A DNA stretch of 64,000 bases, taken from contig NZ_CP082944.1 in the NCBI RefSeq assembly GCF_019933155.2, positions 1,986,001 through 2,050,000 on the forward strand. The letters run 5' to 3'. The translations under genes and the position numbers were made by a program. This DNA comes from Metabacillus dongyingensis (lineage in GTDB: Bacteria > Bacillota > Bacilli > Bacillales > Bacillaceae). The notes under the pieces were generated by a model, which saw only the letters and a program-made list of their open reading frames with translations, was not told the origin of the DNA and did not search any database. Of this stretch, positions 37,048-46,239 are shown in pieces (position 1 is the first letter of the stretch; every line of letters begins with the position of its first letter).

Positions 37048-37076
37048 TTGACGAATTAAATGTGTTATATTATTAT
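37048..37076 (+). promoter_or_regulatory. SR1 promoter
   Basis: TTGACG, 17-base spacer, TATTAT. The spacer and the first base of the -10 are covered by the second CcpN-like box. Confidence 0.75.
37061..37071 (+). promoter_or_regulatory. CcpN-like operator, promoter box
   Basis: TGTGTTATATT also fits TRTGHYATAYW. Its placement across the spacer/-10 boundary suits repression of SR1 under glycolytic conditions. Confidence 0.7.
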
Positions 37077-37082
37077 AGAGTT

Positions 37083-37336
37083 ACAAAGCATTAAGCGCTT
37101 TCAATAATTTCAAAAGCGCTAATCTATTCAAAAAAGGGGTATGGAAATGGGAACAATCGTATGTCAAACATGCAATGGTACTATCGATCATTTTGAGGAC
37201 GAAAAGGTCAGTGTTTTGTATGGGAAGTGCACAAGCTGCGATTGCCAAGTACTCGAGAGAGAAATTACAGTTATTCAAGGGGTTTAAATAGAAGATAGAT
37301 GAAAGCATGCGGGATTTCCTGCATGCTTTTATTTTT
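37083..37336 (+). ncRNA. sr1: SR1 dual-function small RNA
   Basis: A transcript from the CcpN-controlled promoter to the terminator would be about 250 bases and carries the SR1P reading frame. In B. subtilis SR1 pairs with ahrC mRNA (arginine catabolism activator) and also encodes SR1P. Identified by the peptide, the two operator boxes and the position just before speA. The ahrC-pairing segment was not mapped here. Confidence 0.75.
37147..37287 (+). CDS. SR1P, GapA-binding peptide
   Basis: 46 residues starting MGTIVCQTCNGTIDHFEDEK, close to B. subtilis SR1P (39 residues), with the paired Cys sets CxxC near the start and CxxCxC in GKCTSCDCQ, suggesting a small zinc-bound fold. SR1P binds GapA and promotes its association with RNase J1, whose gene is also in this window. 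Start chosen seven bases after AAAGGGG; an ATG two codons earlier is too close to the site. The C-terminal tail is longer than in B. subtilis. Confidence 0.85.
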   Translation: MGTIVCQTCNGTIDHFEDEKVSVLYGKCTSCDCQVLEREITVIQGV

Positions 37337-37338
37337 TA
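37302..37338 (+). terminator. SR1 terminator
   Basis: AAAGCATGC/GCATGCTTT stem with GGGATTTCCT in the loop, then TTATTTTTT. Confidence 0.85.
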
Positions 37339-37520
37339 GATGATTTCTGTTTGTTTGGTAAAATTAGGTTTTAATCATTAGGAGGAAATTAGCAGAACGC
37401 GCACAAATTCATTTTTTGAACGCGTACACATACTGGATGAGCTCGCAGAAACTAATTTTGAGTGAATAAATGTATATTCCCTATAAAATGGTAAGGAATT
37501 CTGATTATTGGTTTTATGTG

Positions 37521-38030
37521 TTGCGTCATAACATAGTTTGATGCACTTAATATCGTGATCAGCCTAATTTGTTGCGTCATAACATAGTTTGATGCACTTA
37601 TTATCGAGATTGGCCTAATTTGTTGTATCATCACTTAGTTTGATGCACTTAATATCGTAATCAGCCTAATTTGTTGCGTCATAACTTAGTTTGATGCACT
37701 TATTATCGAGATTGGCCTAATTTGTTGTATCATAACTTAGTTTGATGCACTTATTATCGTGATCAGCCTAATTTGTTGCGTCATAACTTAGTTTGATGCA
37801 CTTACTATCGTGATCAGCATAATTTGTTGCGTCATAACTTAGTTTGATGCACTTATTATCGTGATTGGCCTAATTTGTTGTATCATAACTTAATTTGATG
37901 CACTTATTATCGTGAACGGCCTTATTTGTTGCGTCATAACTTAGTTTGATGCACTTACTATCGTGATTGGCCTAATTTGATGTGTTATAACTTAGTTTGA
38001 TGCACTTATTATCGTGAACGGCCTTATTTA
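37521..38030. repeat. 10 x 51-bp tandem hairpin array
   Basis: Ten units start every 51 bases from 37521 to 37980. Each contains a 7-base arm, T, AAC, three-base loop, GTT, and the invariant arm TGATGCA. The 5' arm varies (TGCGTCA, TGTATCA, TGTGTTA), but every version still pairs with TGATGCA through G-T wobbles on this strand. Remaining unit sequence (CTTATTATCGTGATYRGCCTAA-like) is also conserved. A short reverse ORF over part of it is just the repeat read in frame. It lies between the SR1 and speA terminators; 37340-37520 holds nothing recognised. Function unknown. Confidence 0.95.
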
Positions 38031-38103
38031 TTTGTCAAAATCTGACGTTGATCGCTGCCTGTTGGAAGTTGAATACGTTACAGACTCAACAAATCATGCG
38101 CAA

Positions 38104-38135
38104 AAAAAGACGATTCATAAATGAATCGTCTTTTA
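38104..38135 (-). terminator. Terminator after speA
   Basis: AAAAGACGATTCAT/ATGAATCGTCTTTT stem, T-run on the reverse strand, next to the speA stop. Confidence 0.85.
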
Positions 38136-38138
38136 CTA

Positions 38139-39611
38139 TTATCTGATTGCTTTATGCTCTTTTATCACTCTCAAATAATTAAGCTCAGGATCTTCTGGTC
38201 CTTGTACAGGGAGACCAACTTCCAGGTTCTTGCGCACATATGCAAGATTTTCTTCAGATATGATTTCTCCAGGGATGAAAATTGGAATTCCTGGGGGATA
38301 AACCATGATAAACTCGGCAATGATGCGTCCTGCCGATTCACTGAAAGGGACAATTTCTGTTTCTGCGTAAAAAGCATCGCGAGGTGTCAGTGCTAAAACA
38401 GGAATATCAGGCAGCATGACAGTCGGTTTTACCAAGTCTGCAGATGCATTCATAAATTCTGAAGACAGAGCCTGCAGCGCTTCAACTAAAATGCCTGTTT
38501 CTCTTTCAGAATCCCCTGGTGTAATGATGCAAAGAATGTTATATAAATCTGACATTTCAACTTCAATATTATAGTTTTCGCGCAGCCATTTTTCAACATC
38601 ATAGCCATTTAAGCCGAGCTCTTTGATGGAAATGATCAGCTTAGTCGGATCGTAATCATATGCCGCTTTGGTGCCGACAATCTCCTCGCCGATGCACTCG
38701 ATTTTATCTATCTCATTAATCTTTCTGCGTGTATCCTCTGCAAGGTGGATTGCCCGTTCGACGAGCTCGCGGCCTTCTGTTGCCAAACGTTTTCTTGCCA
38801 CATCAAGCGATGCTAAAAGCAGATATGATGTAGAAGTTGTTGTCAGCATGCTTAAGATGGTTTGAACTCTTTGAACAGATACCAATCCTTCGCGGACGTT
38901 TAACACAGAGCTTTGTGTCATTGATCCGCCCAGCTTATGAACACTTGTTGCCGCCATGTCTGCACCTGCCTGCATGGCTGACATTGGGAGGTCCTCATGA
39001 AAATGTATATGAACCCCATGAGCCTCATCGACAAGAACAGGGACCTTGTACGAATGGGCAATTTCAACGATTTTTTTTAAATCAGCCGAAACTCCGAAAT
39101 AAGTAGGGTTGATGACAAGCAGTCCTTTTGCATCTGGGTGCTGCTCAAGAGCATGTTCAACAGATTCAGTTGTAATGCCGTGTGAAATGCCAAGCTCTTT
39201 ATCAATTTCAGGGTGAATAAAGATTGGAGTAGCTCCCGAGAAAACGACCGCGGACATAACCGACTTATGAACATTGCGGGGAACAAGGATTTTATCTCCA
39301 GGTCCGCAAACAGCCATCACCATTGTCATGATAGCCCCGCTTGTTCCCTGTACAGAGAAGAAAGTATAATCTGCACCAAATGCTTCAGCTGCCAAGTCTT
39401 GAGCTTTTTTGATCATTCCTTTTGGAGAGTGAAGATCATCCAAAGGTCCGATGTTGATTAAATCTATGGAAAGAGCAGGGTCCCCGATAAACGAGCGGAA
39501 TTCAGGATCAATTCCTGCACCTTTTTTATGTCCTGGGATATGGAATTGAACAGGATCTTTTTTTGCATGCTCTTTTAATCCTGTAAATAAGGGTGTTTCA
39601 TATTGCGACAA
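38139..39611 (-). CDS. speA: Arginine decarboxylase, SpeA (aspartate-aminotransferase-fold type)
   Basis: PLP enzyme making agmatine from arginine, the first step of polyamine synthesis; the Orn/Lys/Arg decarboxylase group-I fold also includes lysine decarboxylases. Seen: FHIPGHKKGAG (about residues 23-33), SVQGTSGAIMTMV, VDEAHGVHIHF and the PLP Lys in SVHKLGGSMTQSS (near residue 225). A C-terminal domain carries YPPGIPIFIPGE, typical of the family. 490 residues, matching Bacillus SpeA. TTG start eight bases after AAGGTGGG. Downstream of SR1 as in B. subtilis. Confidence 0.88.
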   Translation of the reverse strand: MSQYETPLFTGLKEHAKKDPVQFHIPGHKKGAGIDPEFRSFIGDPALSIDLINIGPLDDLHSPKGMIKKAQDLAAEAFGADYTFFSVQGTSGAIMTMVMAVCGPGDKILVPRNVHKSVMSAVVFSGATPIFIHPEIDKELGISHGITTESVEHALEQHPDAKGLLVINPTYFGVSADLKKIVEIAHSYKVPVLVDEAHGVHIHFHEDLPMSAMQAGADMAATSVHKLGGSMTQSSVLNVREGLVSVQRVQTILSMLTTTSTSYLLLASLDVARKRLATEGRELVERAIHLAEDTRRKINEIDKIECIGEEIVGTKAAYDYDPTKLIISIKELGLNGYDVEKWLRENYNIEVEMSDLYNILCIITPGDSERETGILVEALQALSSEFMNASADLVKPTVMLPDIPVLALTPRDAFYAETEIVPFSESAGRIIAEFIMVYPPGIPIFIPGEIISEENLAYVRKNLEVGLPVQGPEDPELNYLRVIKEHKAIR

Positions 39612-39827
39612 TTTGTATTCCCACCTTCTTTAATAAAAAATAGCATCTATTTTCATCATTTCATTTTAGTTATTTACACATAAAACAAGTGAATTATATC
39701 ACTTTCTAAATAGATTGAAAAGGAATTTTTCAAAAGGGGAAAACCGTGCAAAATAATTAATTTGGCAGAATTTTTAGAATAATAGTTGTTTTTTTTGCCA
39801 GTTACATATTATGATAGAAGTAGCTTC

Positions 39828-39846
39828 ACATACCAACCGGTTAGTA
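39828..39846 (+). promoter_or_regulatory. Putative TetR operator 1
   Basis: ACATACCAACCGGTTAGTA, an imperfect palindrome centred on AACC/GGTT. Shares 17 of 19 bases with a site before 46240. It lies just downstream of a candidate promoter (TTGTTT, 18 bases, TATGAT, 39786-39815), a position suited to repression of the first catabolic operon by the resident TetR protein. Confidence 0.6.
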
Positions 39847-39869
39847 AGTTATTAGAAAGGGTGATCTAG

Positions 39870-41096
39870 TTGAACTTTACTTACTCAGATAAAGTGATTG
39901 TCTTACAAAAACAAGTAACATCTTTTATGGAAGAATTCGTTTATCCAAATGAAAAAAAGTATGAAGAACAATTGAATGCGCAGGAATCCAGGTGGTCTGA
40001 AGTTCCGCCCATTATGGAAGAGCTGAAAATTAAGGCTAAAGAAAGAGGTTTATGGAATTTATTTTTGCCTGAAAGCGAGCACGGGGCAGGACTTACAAAT
40101 TTGGAATATGCACCGCTATGTGAAATTATGGGACGCTCATTGCTTGCACCTGAAGTGTTTAACTGTGCAGCGCCTGATACAGGAAACATGGAGGTCCTCG
40201 TGCGATACGGCACAGATGAACAAAAAGAGAAATGGCTGAAGCCTCTTCTTGCAGGGGAAATTCGTTCATGCTTTTCCATGACTGAGCCAGATGTTGCGTC
40301 AGCAGATGCGACGAATATTGGAGCAAGCATCATCCGTGATGGGGATGAGTATGTCATTAACGGAAGAAAATGGTGGTCTTCAGGAGCCGGCGACCCACGC
40401 TGCAAGATTGCCATTGTGATGGGCAAATCTGATTTTCAGGCACCAAAATATGAACAGCAGTCGATGATTTTAGTGCCGCTTGATGCTGAAGGCGTCAAAA
40501 TTGAAAGAGTTCTGCCTGTTTTCGGCTACGATCACGCACCGCACGGTCATGCTGAAATCACTTTTGATAACGTAAGGGTGCCGTCTTCAAATATGCTCCT
40601 CGGAGAAGGAAGAGGATTTGAAATTGCCCAGGGCCGGCTTGGACCGGGTAGGATTCATCACTGCATGAGATTAATCGGGGCTGCAGAACGTGCGCTTGAA
40701 GAATTATGTAAGCGCGTACAAACCAGAGAGGCGTTCGGCAAACCGATTTCAAGCCAGGGGGTCATCAGAGAATGGATCGCAGACTCCCGCATTGAAATTG
40801 AGCAGGCCCGCTTATTGACATTAAAAGCGGCATACATGATGGATACAGTCGGCAATAAAGCAGCCAAAACAGAAATCGCAATGATTAAAGTCATTGCTCC
40901 GAATATGGCTCTTAAAGTAATCGACCGGGCTATTCAGGCATTCGGTGCAGCTGGAGTCAGCGAGGACACACCGCTTGCTGCTCAGTGGGCAAGTGCCAGA
41001 ACCCTGAGAATTGCTGACGGTCCTGATGAAGTGCATCGCGCTCAGCTGGCAAGGCTTGAGCTGAAAAAATACGATGTGAATCTTCAGACTGTATAA
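39870..41096 (+). CDS. ACAD10/11-type acyl-CoA dehydrogenase
   Basis: Flavin acyl-CoA dehydrogenase-fold enzyme, 408 residues. Seen: N-terminal domain with [33 protein letters not shown] and the WWSSGAGDP strand, and C-terminal [18 protein letters not shown] and [13 protein letters not shown]. Near the end it has [11 protein letters not shown] (residues 379-389) where classical enzymes carry the YEGT loop; this DGPDEVH ending is the mark of mammalian ACAD10/ACAD11 and bacterial relatives. Those act with an APH-type kinase on 4-hydroxyacyl-CoA, and a matching kinase lies in this gene block. TTG start after AAAGGG. First gene of the catabolic block; the next starts 11 bases on. Confidence 0.85.
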   Translation: MNFTYSDKVIVLQKQVTSFMEEFVYPNEKKYEEQLNAQESRWSEVPPIMEELKIKAKERGLWNLFLPESEHGAGLTNLEYAPLCEIMGRSLLAPEVFNCAAPDTGNMEVLVRYGTDEQKEKWLKPLLAGEIRSCFSMTEPDVASADATNIGASIIRDGDEYVINGRKWWSSGAGDPRCKIAIVMGKSDFQAPKYEQQSMILVPLDAEGVKIERVLPVFGYDHAPHGHAEITFDNVRVPSSNMLLGEGRGFEIAQGRLGPGRIHHCMRLIGAAERALEELCKRVQTREAFGKPISSQGVIREWIADSRIEIEQARLLTLKAAYMMDTVGNKAAKTEIAMIKVIAPNMALKVIDRAIQAFGAAGVSEDTPLAAQWASARTLRIADGPDEVHRAQLARLELKKYDVNLQTV

Positions 41097-41107
41097 GGAG
41101 GGATAGT

Positions 41108-41884
41108 ATGCACGTGAAAGAAATGTTCGATCTGACAGATAAAGTAGCTATTATAACGGGCGGGGGACGTGGACTCGGCGAGCAGATGGCTGAGGGATTT
41201 GCACAGGCAGGAGCCTCGCTTGTCCTCTGTTCCAGAAAAGCCGCGGCATGTGAAGAGGCAGCTGCCCGGTTAAGCAGGGAATATGGAGTAAAAGCTATTG
41301 CATTATCTTGTGATGTAACAAATAGTGAAGATGTAAAAAATGTTGTAAAAACAACAATCGAGGAATTTGGCAAGATTGATATATTAGTAAATAACAGCGG
41401 AGCAACATGGGGAGCTCCTGTTCAAGATATGCCGCTTGAAGCGTGGAATAAGGTGATGAATGTAAATGTTACCGGTACATTTTTGATGTCTCAGGAAGCA
41501 GGCAAACATATGATTAAGCAAAAGAGCGGGAAAATCATCAATATCGCCTCTGTTGCAGGGCTTGGCGGAACAGACCCGCGGTATATGGATACCATTGCAT
41601 ACAACACAAGTAAAGGCGCTGTCATCACTTTTACAAAGGACCTGGCCGTGAAATGGGGACAGCACAACATTAATGTGAATGCTATTGCACCAGGCTTTTT
41701 CCCTACTAAAATGTCACAGGTGATCATTGAAAACGGGAAAAATCATTTCCTGAATATCACACCGCTTAAACGATTTGGAACAGATCAGGATTTAAAAGGC
41801 GCTGCCCTGTTTTTGGCGGCAAGAGCTTCTGATTTTATCACAGGTGATGTTCTCGTCGTAGACGGCGGAACACATGCCATGTAA
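41108..41884 (+). CDS. Short-chain dehydrogenase/reductase 1
   Basis: NAD(P)-dependent SDR of 258 residues acting on an alcohol or ketone, likely at the acyl-CoA level. Seen: TGGGRGLG cofactor motif (about residues 18-25), NNSGA, catalytic Ser region INIASVAG and the YNTSK active-site Tyr/Lys, then IAPGFFPTKMS. Closest in look to gluconate 5-dehydrogenase/FabG-like members. In an lva-type pathway an SDR reduces a 4-oxoacyl-CoA to the 4-hydroxy form, a role open to this protein or the other two SDRs of the block. AAGGAGG before ATG. Confidence 0.82.
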   Translation: MHVKEMFDLTDKVAIITGGGRGLGEQMAEGFAQAGASLVLCSRKAAACEEAAARLSREYGVKAIALSCDVTNSEDVKNVVKTTIEEFGKIDILVNNSGATWGAPVQDMPLEAWNKVMNVNVTGTFLMSQEAGKHMIKQKSGKIINIASVAGLGGTDPRYMDTIAYNTSKGAVITFTKDLAVKWGQHNINVNAIAPGFFPTKMSQVIIENGKNHFLNITPLKRFGTDQDLKGAALFLAARASDFITGDVLVVDGGTHAM

Positions 41885-41900
41885 GAAAGGGGTTAGTTAT

Positions 41901-43076
41901 ATGAATCGTGATCCGGTCATCGTAGCTGCTGTCAGAACTCCAATTGGGAGACAGGGCGGTGCACTTTCATCAATGGAAGCCAGTGAATTTGGCGCCATTG
42001 TTATAAAAGAGGCAATGAACAGAGCAAAGGTATCAGCAGACATGATCGATGATGTCATTTTTGGAAATGTTCTCTCAGGCGGAGGGAATATTGCAAGATT
42101 AACAGCCTTGTCCACAGGACTATCACTGGATATACCGGGGCTGACAGTTGACCGTCAATGCGGCTCAGGCATCAATGCTGTCAATCTTGCAGCGCAGGCG
42201 ATCAAAGCGGGCGACGGAGACGTTTATATTGCAGGCGGCACGGAAAGTATGTCTCTTGCTCCCTATTTAATGGAGAAACCGAAAAAACCATTCAGTCCGG
42301 CACCGCCGAGATTTAAGTCAGCTGTGCTGTCGCCAAAAGAAATCGGCAATCCTCCTATGGGAATTACAGCTGAGAATCTGGTTTCCAAATATGAGATCAG
42401 CCGCGCGGAACAAGATGAATATGCTCTCCGCAGCCAGCAGAGAATGGCAGCAGCTGTATCAGAAGGAAGATTTGACGAGCAGATTGTTCCTGTAGAAATA
42501 CGTCAGCGAAAAGGAGACCCTTTCTTTTTCAAAGCAGATGAACATCCCCGTCCGAATACAACGCTCGAAGGTTTAAAAGCATTGGGTCCTGCTTTTAAAG
42601 AAGGCGGCACTGTTACTGCCGGCAGCAGTTCTGGACTGAATGATGCTGCATCAGCAGTAGTTGTCATGTCCCGGGAAAAAGCTTTGGAACTTGGTTTGAC
42701 GCCGCTATGCACAGTAAAGCAGTATGCAGTTGCAGGTGTCGATCCGAATATTATGGGAATCGGTCCTGTTCCAGCAGTGAAAAAAGTACTTGAGAGAGCA
42801 AATTTATCACTGGCAGACATGGACATCGTCGAACTGAATGAAGCCTTTGCGGCACAGGTCTTAGCATGCGACCGGGAACTGGATTTTGATCACAGCAAGC
42901 TGAACGTAAACGGGGGCGCAATTGCTCACGGCCATCCGCTTGGGGCAACAGGTGCCATTTTGATGACAAAGGCCATCTATGAGCTGAAGCGATCTGGGGG
43001 ACGCTATGCCCTGATCACAGCGTGTATAGGAGGCGGTCAGGGAATTGCGACAATCATAGAAAGAGAGACTGATTAA
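41901..43076 (+). CDS. Acetyl-CoA acyltransferase (thiolase)
   Basis: Thiolytic cleavage of 3-oxoacyl-CoA, the last beta-oxidation step. Seen: nucleophilic Cys in DRQCGSGINAVN (near residue 87), GGTESMS, NEAFAAQ, NGGAIAHGHPLGATGA with the catalytic His, and CIGGGQG with the second Cys. 391 residues, a normal thiolase. ATG start after AAGGGG; the upstream open frame overlaps the previous gene and is not used. The stop overlaps the next ATG by one base (TAATG), so translation is coupled. Confidence 0.9.
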   Translation: MNRDPVIVAAVRTPIGRQGGALSSMEASEFGAIVIKEAMNRAKVSADMIDDVIFGNVLSGGGNIARLTALSTGLSLDIPGLTVDRQCGSGINAVNLAAQAIKAGDGDVYIAGGTESMSLAPYLMEKPKKPFSPAPPRFKSAVLSPKEIGNPPMGITAENLVSKYEISRAEQDEYALRSQQRMAAAVSEGRFDEQIVPVEIRQRKGDPFFFKADEHPRPNTTLEGLKALGPAFKEGGTVTAGSSSGLNDAASAVVVMSREKALELGLTPLCTVKQYAVAGVDPNIMGIGPVPAVKKVLERANLSLADMDIVELNEAFAAQVLACDRELDFDHSKLNVNGGAIAHGHPLGATGAILMTKAIYELKRSGGRYALITACIGGGQGIATIIERETD

Positions 43077-43828
43077 TGAGACTTGCAGGAAAGGTTGCTG
43101 TCATTACAGGTGGAGCAGGCGGCATAGGCAAAGCAACTGCGATGCTGTTTGCAGATCAGGGAGCGAAAGTAGTAATCGGCGATTACAACAGTGAAGCTGG
43201 AGAAAAAGCGGCTCATGAAATCAGAGAGAAAAACCTGCCATGCCTTTTTGTTAAAACGGATGTGACAAACTCTGATGATGTCCAGGCATTAATGAAAACA
43301 GCTGTAAATGAATATGGCGCACTTGATGTTCTTTTTAACAATGCAGGTGTATCGAACCAGAGCGTAAAAATTGGCGAAATGGATACAGATGAATGGGACC
43401 GGGTCGTGGACATCAATCTTAAAGGTGTTTTCTTGGGGATCAAACATGCCGTTCCATTCATGATACAGAGCGGCGGAGGCTCAATTATTAATACTTCCAG
43501 TGTGCTTGGAATGAAAGGGAAAAAGCGGATGGGTCCATATAATGCATCAAAAGCGGGTGTTATTGCTCTGACAAAGAACGCCGCTCTTGATTATGGAAAG
43601 GAAAACATCCGTGTAAACGCGATTGCACCAGGAGTGATTGATACGTCCATTATTGATGAATGGCGCAAAGATGAAAGAAGATGGGAGATCTATTCGAAAT
43701 CGAATGCTCTTGCAAGAATCGGGCAGCCTGATGAAATCGCAAAGGCCGTCCTGTTTCTGGCAAGTGATGATGCTTCTTATGTGACGGCAGCCACGCTGCT
43801 TGTAGATGGCGGCACGATTACCTTTTAA
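43076..43828 (+). CDS. Short-chain dehydrogenase/reductase 2
   Basis: SDR of 250 residues: TGGAGGIGKATA cofactor loop (about residues 12-23), the acidic DYN after strand 2 (suggests NAD over NADP), NNAGVS, NTSSVLG and YNASK active site, IAPGVIDT. FabG/3-hydroxyacyl-CoA dehydrogenase-like. Starts within the thiolase stop. An 83-base gap follows before the ligase gene, with no clear terminator. Confidence 0.83.
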   Translation: MRLAGKVAVITGGAGGIGKATAMLFADQGAKVVIGDYNSEAGEKAAHEIREKNLPCLFVKTDVTNSDDVQALMKTAVNEYGALDVLFNNAGVSNQSVKIGEMDTDEWDRVVDINLKGVFLGIKHAVPFMIQSGGGSIINTSSVLGMKGKKRMGPYNASKAGVIALTKNAALDYGKENIRVNAIAPGVIDTSIIDEWRKDERRWEIYSKSNALARIGQPDEIAKAVLFLASDDASYVTAATLLVDGGTITF

Positions 43829-43911
43829 TCATTGGCCCTCTTTGGTGAATGCAGATAAAAAAAACAGCAAATTCTCAGAAAAGAGCCTAACCATAAAGGA
43901 GGAACCTGCAA

Positions 43912-45516
43912 TTGGATAAATGGCTTGCAACGTACCCGGGGCACGTTCATCATGATTTTGACATACCTTACATCTCCATTCCGCAAATGTTTGAGGAAAC
44001 CGTACATAAGTATGGTGAAAAAGAGGCCATTTCATTTTACGGGAAATCTATTTCTTATCATCAAGCTGCCGGAATGGTCATTGCCTTCGCATCTGCCCTT
44101 CAGAAAAAAGGAATTCGGAAAGGCGACAGAGTGGCGATTATGCTTCCGAATTGCCCGCAGTATGTTGTCGCCTACTACGGTGCATTAAAAGCAGGTGCGA
44201 TTATTACTCAGGTAAACCCGATGCTTGTCGAACGTGAGCTCGATTATATTCTCAATGATTCAGGGGCTGAAACCATCGTTGTTTTTGATGCGCTTTATCC
44301 AAGAGTAAAAGCGGTTAAAAGAAGTACAAACTTAAAGCAAGTCATAACAGTGAGCCTCCATGAAGAAATCATGCCTGATGCAGATGACCATACGTTTCAG
44401 CAGTTTCTGGGCATGGGGACCGGGGAAGTGTTGCCTGTGCAGATTGAGCCAGAGCATGATATTGCCGTCCTTCAATACACAGGCGGAACAACGGGCCGCT
44501 CCAAAGGGGCAATGCTCACACACCGCAATTTAATGGCAAACATTTATCAATCGTATGAATTCTTTAAGAATGAAGTGCAGTCTGGGGCAGAGCGCTGTTT
44601 AACCGTTATTCCGCTATTTCATGTGTTTGGGATGACATCCTGCATGAACTTAACGGTTCTTCGCGGCAACTCGATGATCATGCTGCCCCGTTTTGACCTT
44701 GAAGAAGTCATGCAGACGATAAAACGTGAACAGCCTACTATTTTTCCGGGAGTTCCGACCATGTATGTGGCGATCACGAACCACCCGAGGGCAGAAGAAT
44801 ACGGAATCAGCAGCATCCGGATCTGCAATAGCGGCAGCGCACCAATGCCGGTAGAGCTGTTAAATGAATTTGAACGGAAAACAGGAGCAAAGATACTGGA
44901 AGGATACGGTTTATCCGAAGCGGCGCCGACGACGCACTGCAATCCTCCTTTTGGAGAGCGGAAACCGGGGAGTGTAGGAATCGGTGTTCCGGGAACAGCT
45001 TATAAAATTGTTGATGTAGCAACAGGAAAAGAAGAGGTTCCTGCAGGGACTCTCGGGGAAGTGATAATAAAAGGCCCCCAGGTGATGAAAGGTTACTGGA
45101 ATATGCCTGAGGAAACAGCAAATACAATTCGTGACGGCTGGCTCTATACCGGTGATATTGCAAAGGTGGACAAGGAAGGATATTTATATATTGCCGACCG
45201 CAAAAAGGATATGATCATTGCCAGCGGATACAATGTTTATCCGAGAGATATCGAAGAGGTTTTATACGAACATGAAGCAATCCAGGAAGCAGTTGTCATA
45301 GGCGTGCCGGATCCTTACCGCGGGGAGACGGTTAAGGCCTTTGCTGTATTAAAATCAGGGAAAAGTGCAACAGCAGACGAAATCATTTCATTTTGCCGAA
45401 GCCAATTGGCATCTTATAAAGTGCCTGCCATCATCGAGTTCCGGGATCAGCTGCCGAAAACGAGCGTCGGCAAAATATTGCGCAGGGCTCTCAGAGAAGA
45501 AGTTGTAAAAAGGTAA
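43912..45516 (+). CDS. Acyl-CoA ligase 1 (AMP-forming)
   Basis: Activates a carboxylic acid to its CoA thioester via acyl-adenylate. Seen: P-loop YTGGTTGRSKGAMLTH (about residues 187-202), GYGLSEAAPTTH, YTGDIAKVDKEGYLYI with the AMP-binding Asp, RKKDMI and the A10 Lys in PKTSVGKILRR. 534 residues, similar to medium/long-chain fatty acid ligases. TTG start seven bases after AAGGAGG. Likely LvaE-like entry enzyme for the block; the chain-length preference cannot be read by eye. Confidence 0.85.
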   Translation: MDKWLATYPGHVHHDFDIPYISIPQMFEETVHKYGEKEAISFYGKSISYHQAAGMVIAFASALQKKGIRKGDRVAIMLPNCPQYVVAYYGALKAGAIITQVNPMLVERELDYILNDSGAETIVVFDALYPRVKAVKRSTNLKQVITVSLHEEIMPDADDHTFQQFLGMGTGEVLPVQIEPEHDIAVLQYTGGTTGRSKGAMLTHRNLMANIYQSYEFFKNEVQSGAERCLTVIPLFHVFGMTSCMNLTVLRGNSMIMLPRFDLEEVMQTIKREQPTIFPGVPTMYVAITNHPRAEEYGISSIRICNSGSAPMPVELLNEFERKTGAKILEGYGLSEAAPTTHCNPPFGERKPGSVGIGVPGTAYKIVDVATGKEEVPAGTLGEVIIKGPQVMKGYWNMPEETANTIRDGWLYTGDIAKVDKEGYLYIADRKKDMIIASGYNVYPRDIEEVLYEHEAIQEAVVIGVPDPYRGETVKAFAVLKSGKSATADEIISFCRSQLASYKVPAIIEFRDQLPKTSVGKILRRALREEVVKR

Positions 45517-45599
45517 ATCTGAAAGCAAATAATCTATGAATCTCTTAATAGGGCTTATGGTATAATCTCTTTAATCTAGGCAAGAGAGGATTAGGCATA

Positions 45600-46163
45600 A
45601 TGAAAGAAAAAATCATACAGCAAAGCATACAGCTATTCGGAGAAAAAGGATTTAAAGAAACATCTATACAGGATATTGTTGACAGCCTGAGCGTAACTAA
45701 AGGCACCTTTTATTATTACTATAAAAGCAAAACAGAGCTGTTAATGGCGATTCACTTAAAGTACATTGACGATCTTCTCCGAAAACAGGAAGAAATCATC
45801 CAGGATGATGAAAAAATGTACAAAGATAAACTGCATGAAATTGTTTATATGCTGATTCATGACATCGAAAAAGAAGGATTAAGCGCGAAGGTCTTCTTCA
45901 GGGAAATGAGAAATTTAAGTGAAGAGGATATGGAGGAAGTAGTAGCCAAAAGAGATCTTTTCAGAGTGAAGATTCAGCAGGTTATTGAAGCGGGAATTGC
46001 TGCCGGAGAATTCCGTTCAGATCTGCAGACAGATATTGTCACATTCGGGATATTGGGCATGACGAACTGGAGTTACTTCTGGTTTGATCCGAACGGACGC
46101 GTATCTGATCATGAAGTATCGGAAATTTTTCTGAAAATGGTGCTTGAAGGACTAAATATCTAA
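45600..46163 (+). CDS. TetR-family regulator (KstR2/FadR-like C-terminus)
   Basis: Repressor of 187 residues. Seen: helix-turn-helix FGEKGFKETSIQDIVDSL followed by VTKGTFYYYYKSKTELL (residues 13-48), then a ligand domain ending GMTNWSYFWFDPNGRVSDHEVSEIF, a pattern shared with TetR proteins that sense acyl-CoA (KstR2-like). An extended -10 (TGGTATAAT, near 45560) gives it its own promoter. Two similar palindromic sites lie before the first gene of the block and 40 bases before the next gene, so it probably represses both halves. ATG start after AGAGAGGA. Confidence 0.82.
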   Translation: MKEKIIQQSIQLFGEKGFKETSIQDIVDSLSVTKGTFYYYYKSKTELLMAIHLKYIDDLLRKQEEIIQDDEKMYKDKLHEIVYMLIHDIEKEGLSAKVFFREMRNLSEEDMEEVVAKRDLFRVKIQQVIEAGIAAGEFRSDLQTDIVTFGILGMTNWSYFWFDPNGRVSDHEVSEIFLKMVLEGLNI

Positions 46164-46200
46164 AGGGATTTTCGGGTGACCGGGAATTTCTTCGCCTGAA

Positions 46201-46219
46201 ACATACCGACTGGTTAGTA
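46201..46219 (+). promoter_or_regulatory. Putative TetR operator 2
   Basis: ACATACCGACTGGTTAGTA, 17 of 19 bases as in operator 1, 21 bases before the 3-hydroxyacyl-CoA dehydrogenase start and just after the TetR gene. Confidence 0.6.
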
Positions 46220-46239
46220 GTCGTAAGGGGAGGATAATC

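Noticed and set aside
37521..38030. CRISPR array or a 17-residue-repeat protein
   Set aside because: All of each unit is repeated, so there are no spacers. The 51-base unit keeps frame, but the only ORF is a short reverse-strand stretch with no ribosome site.
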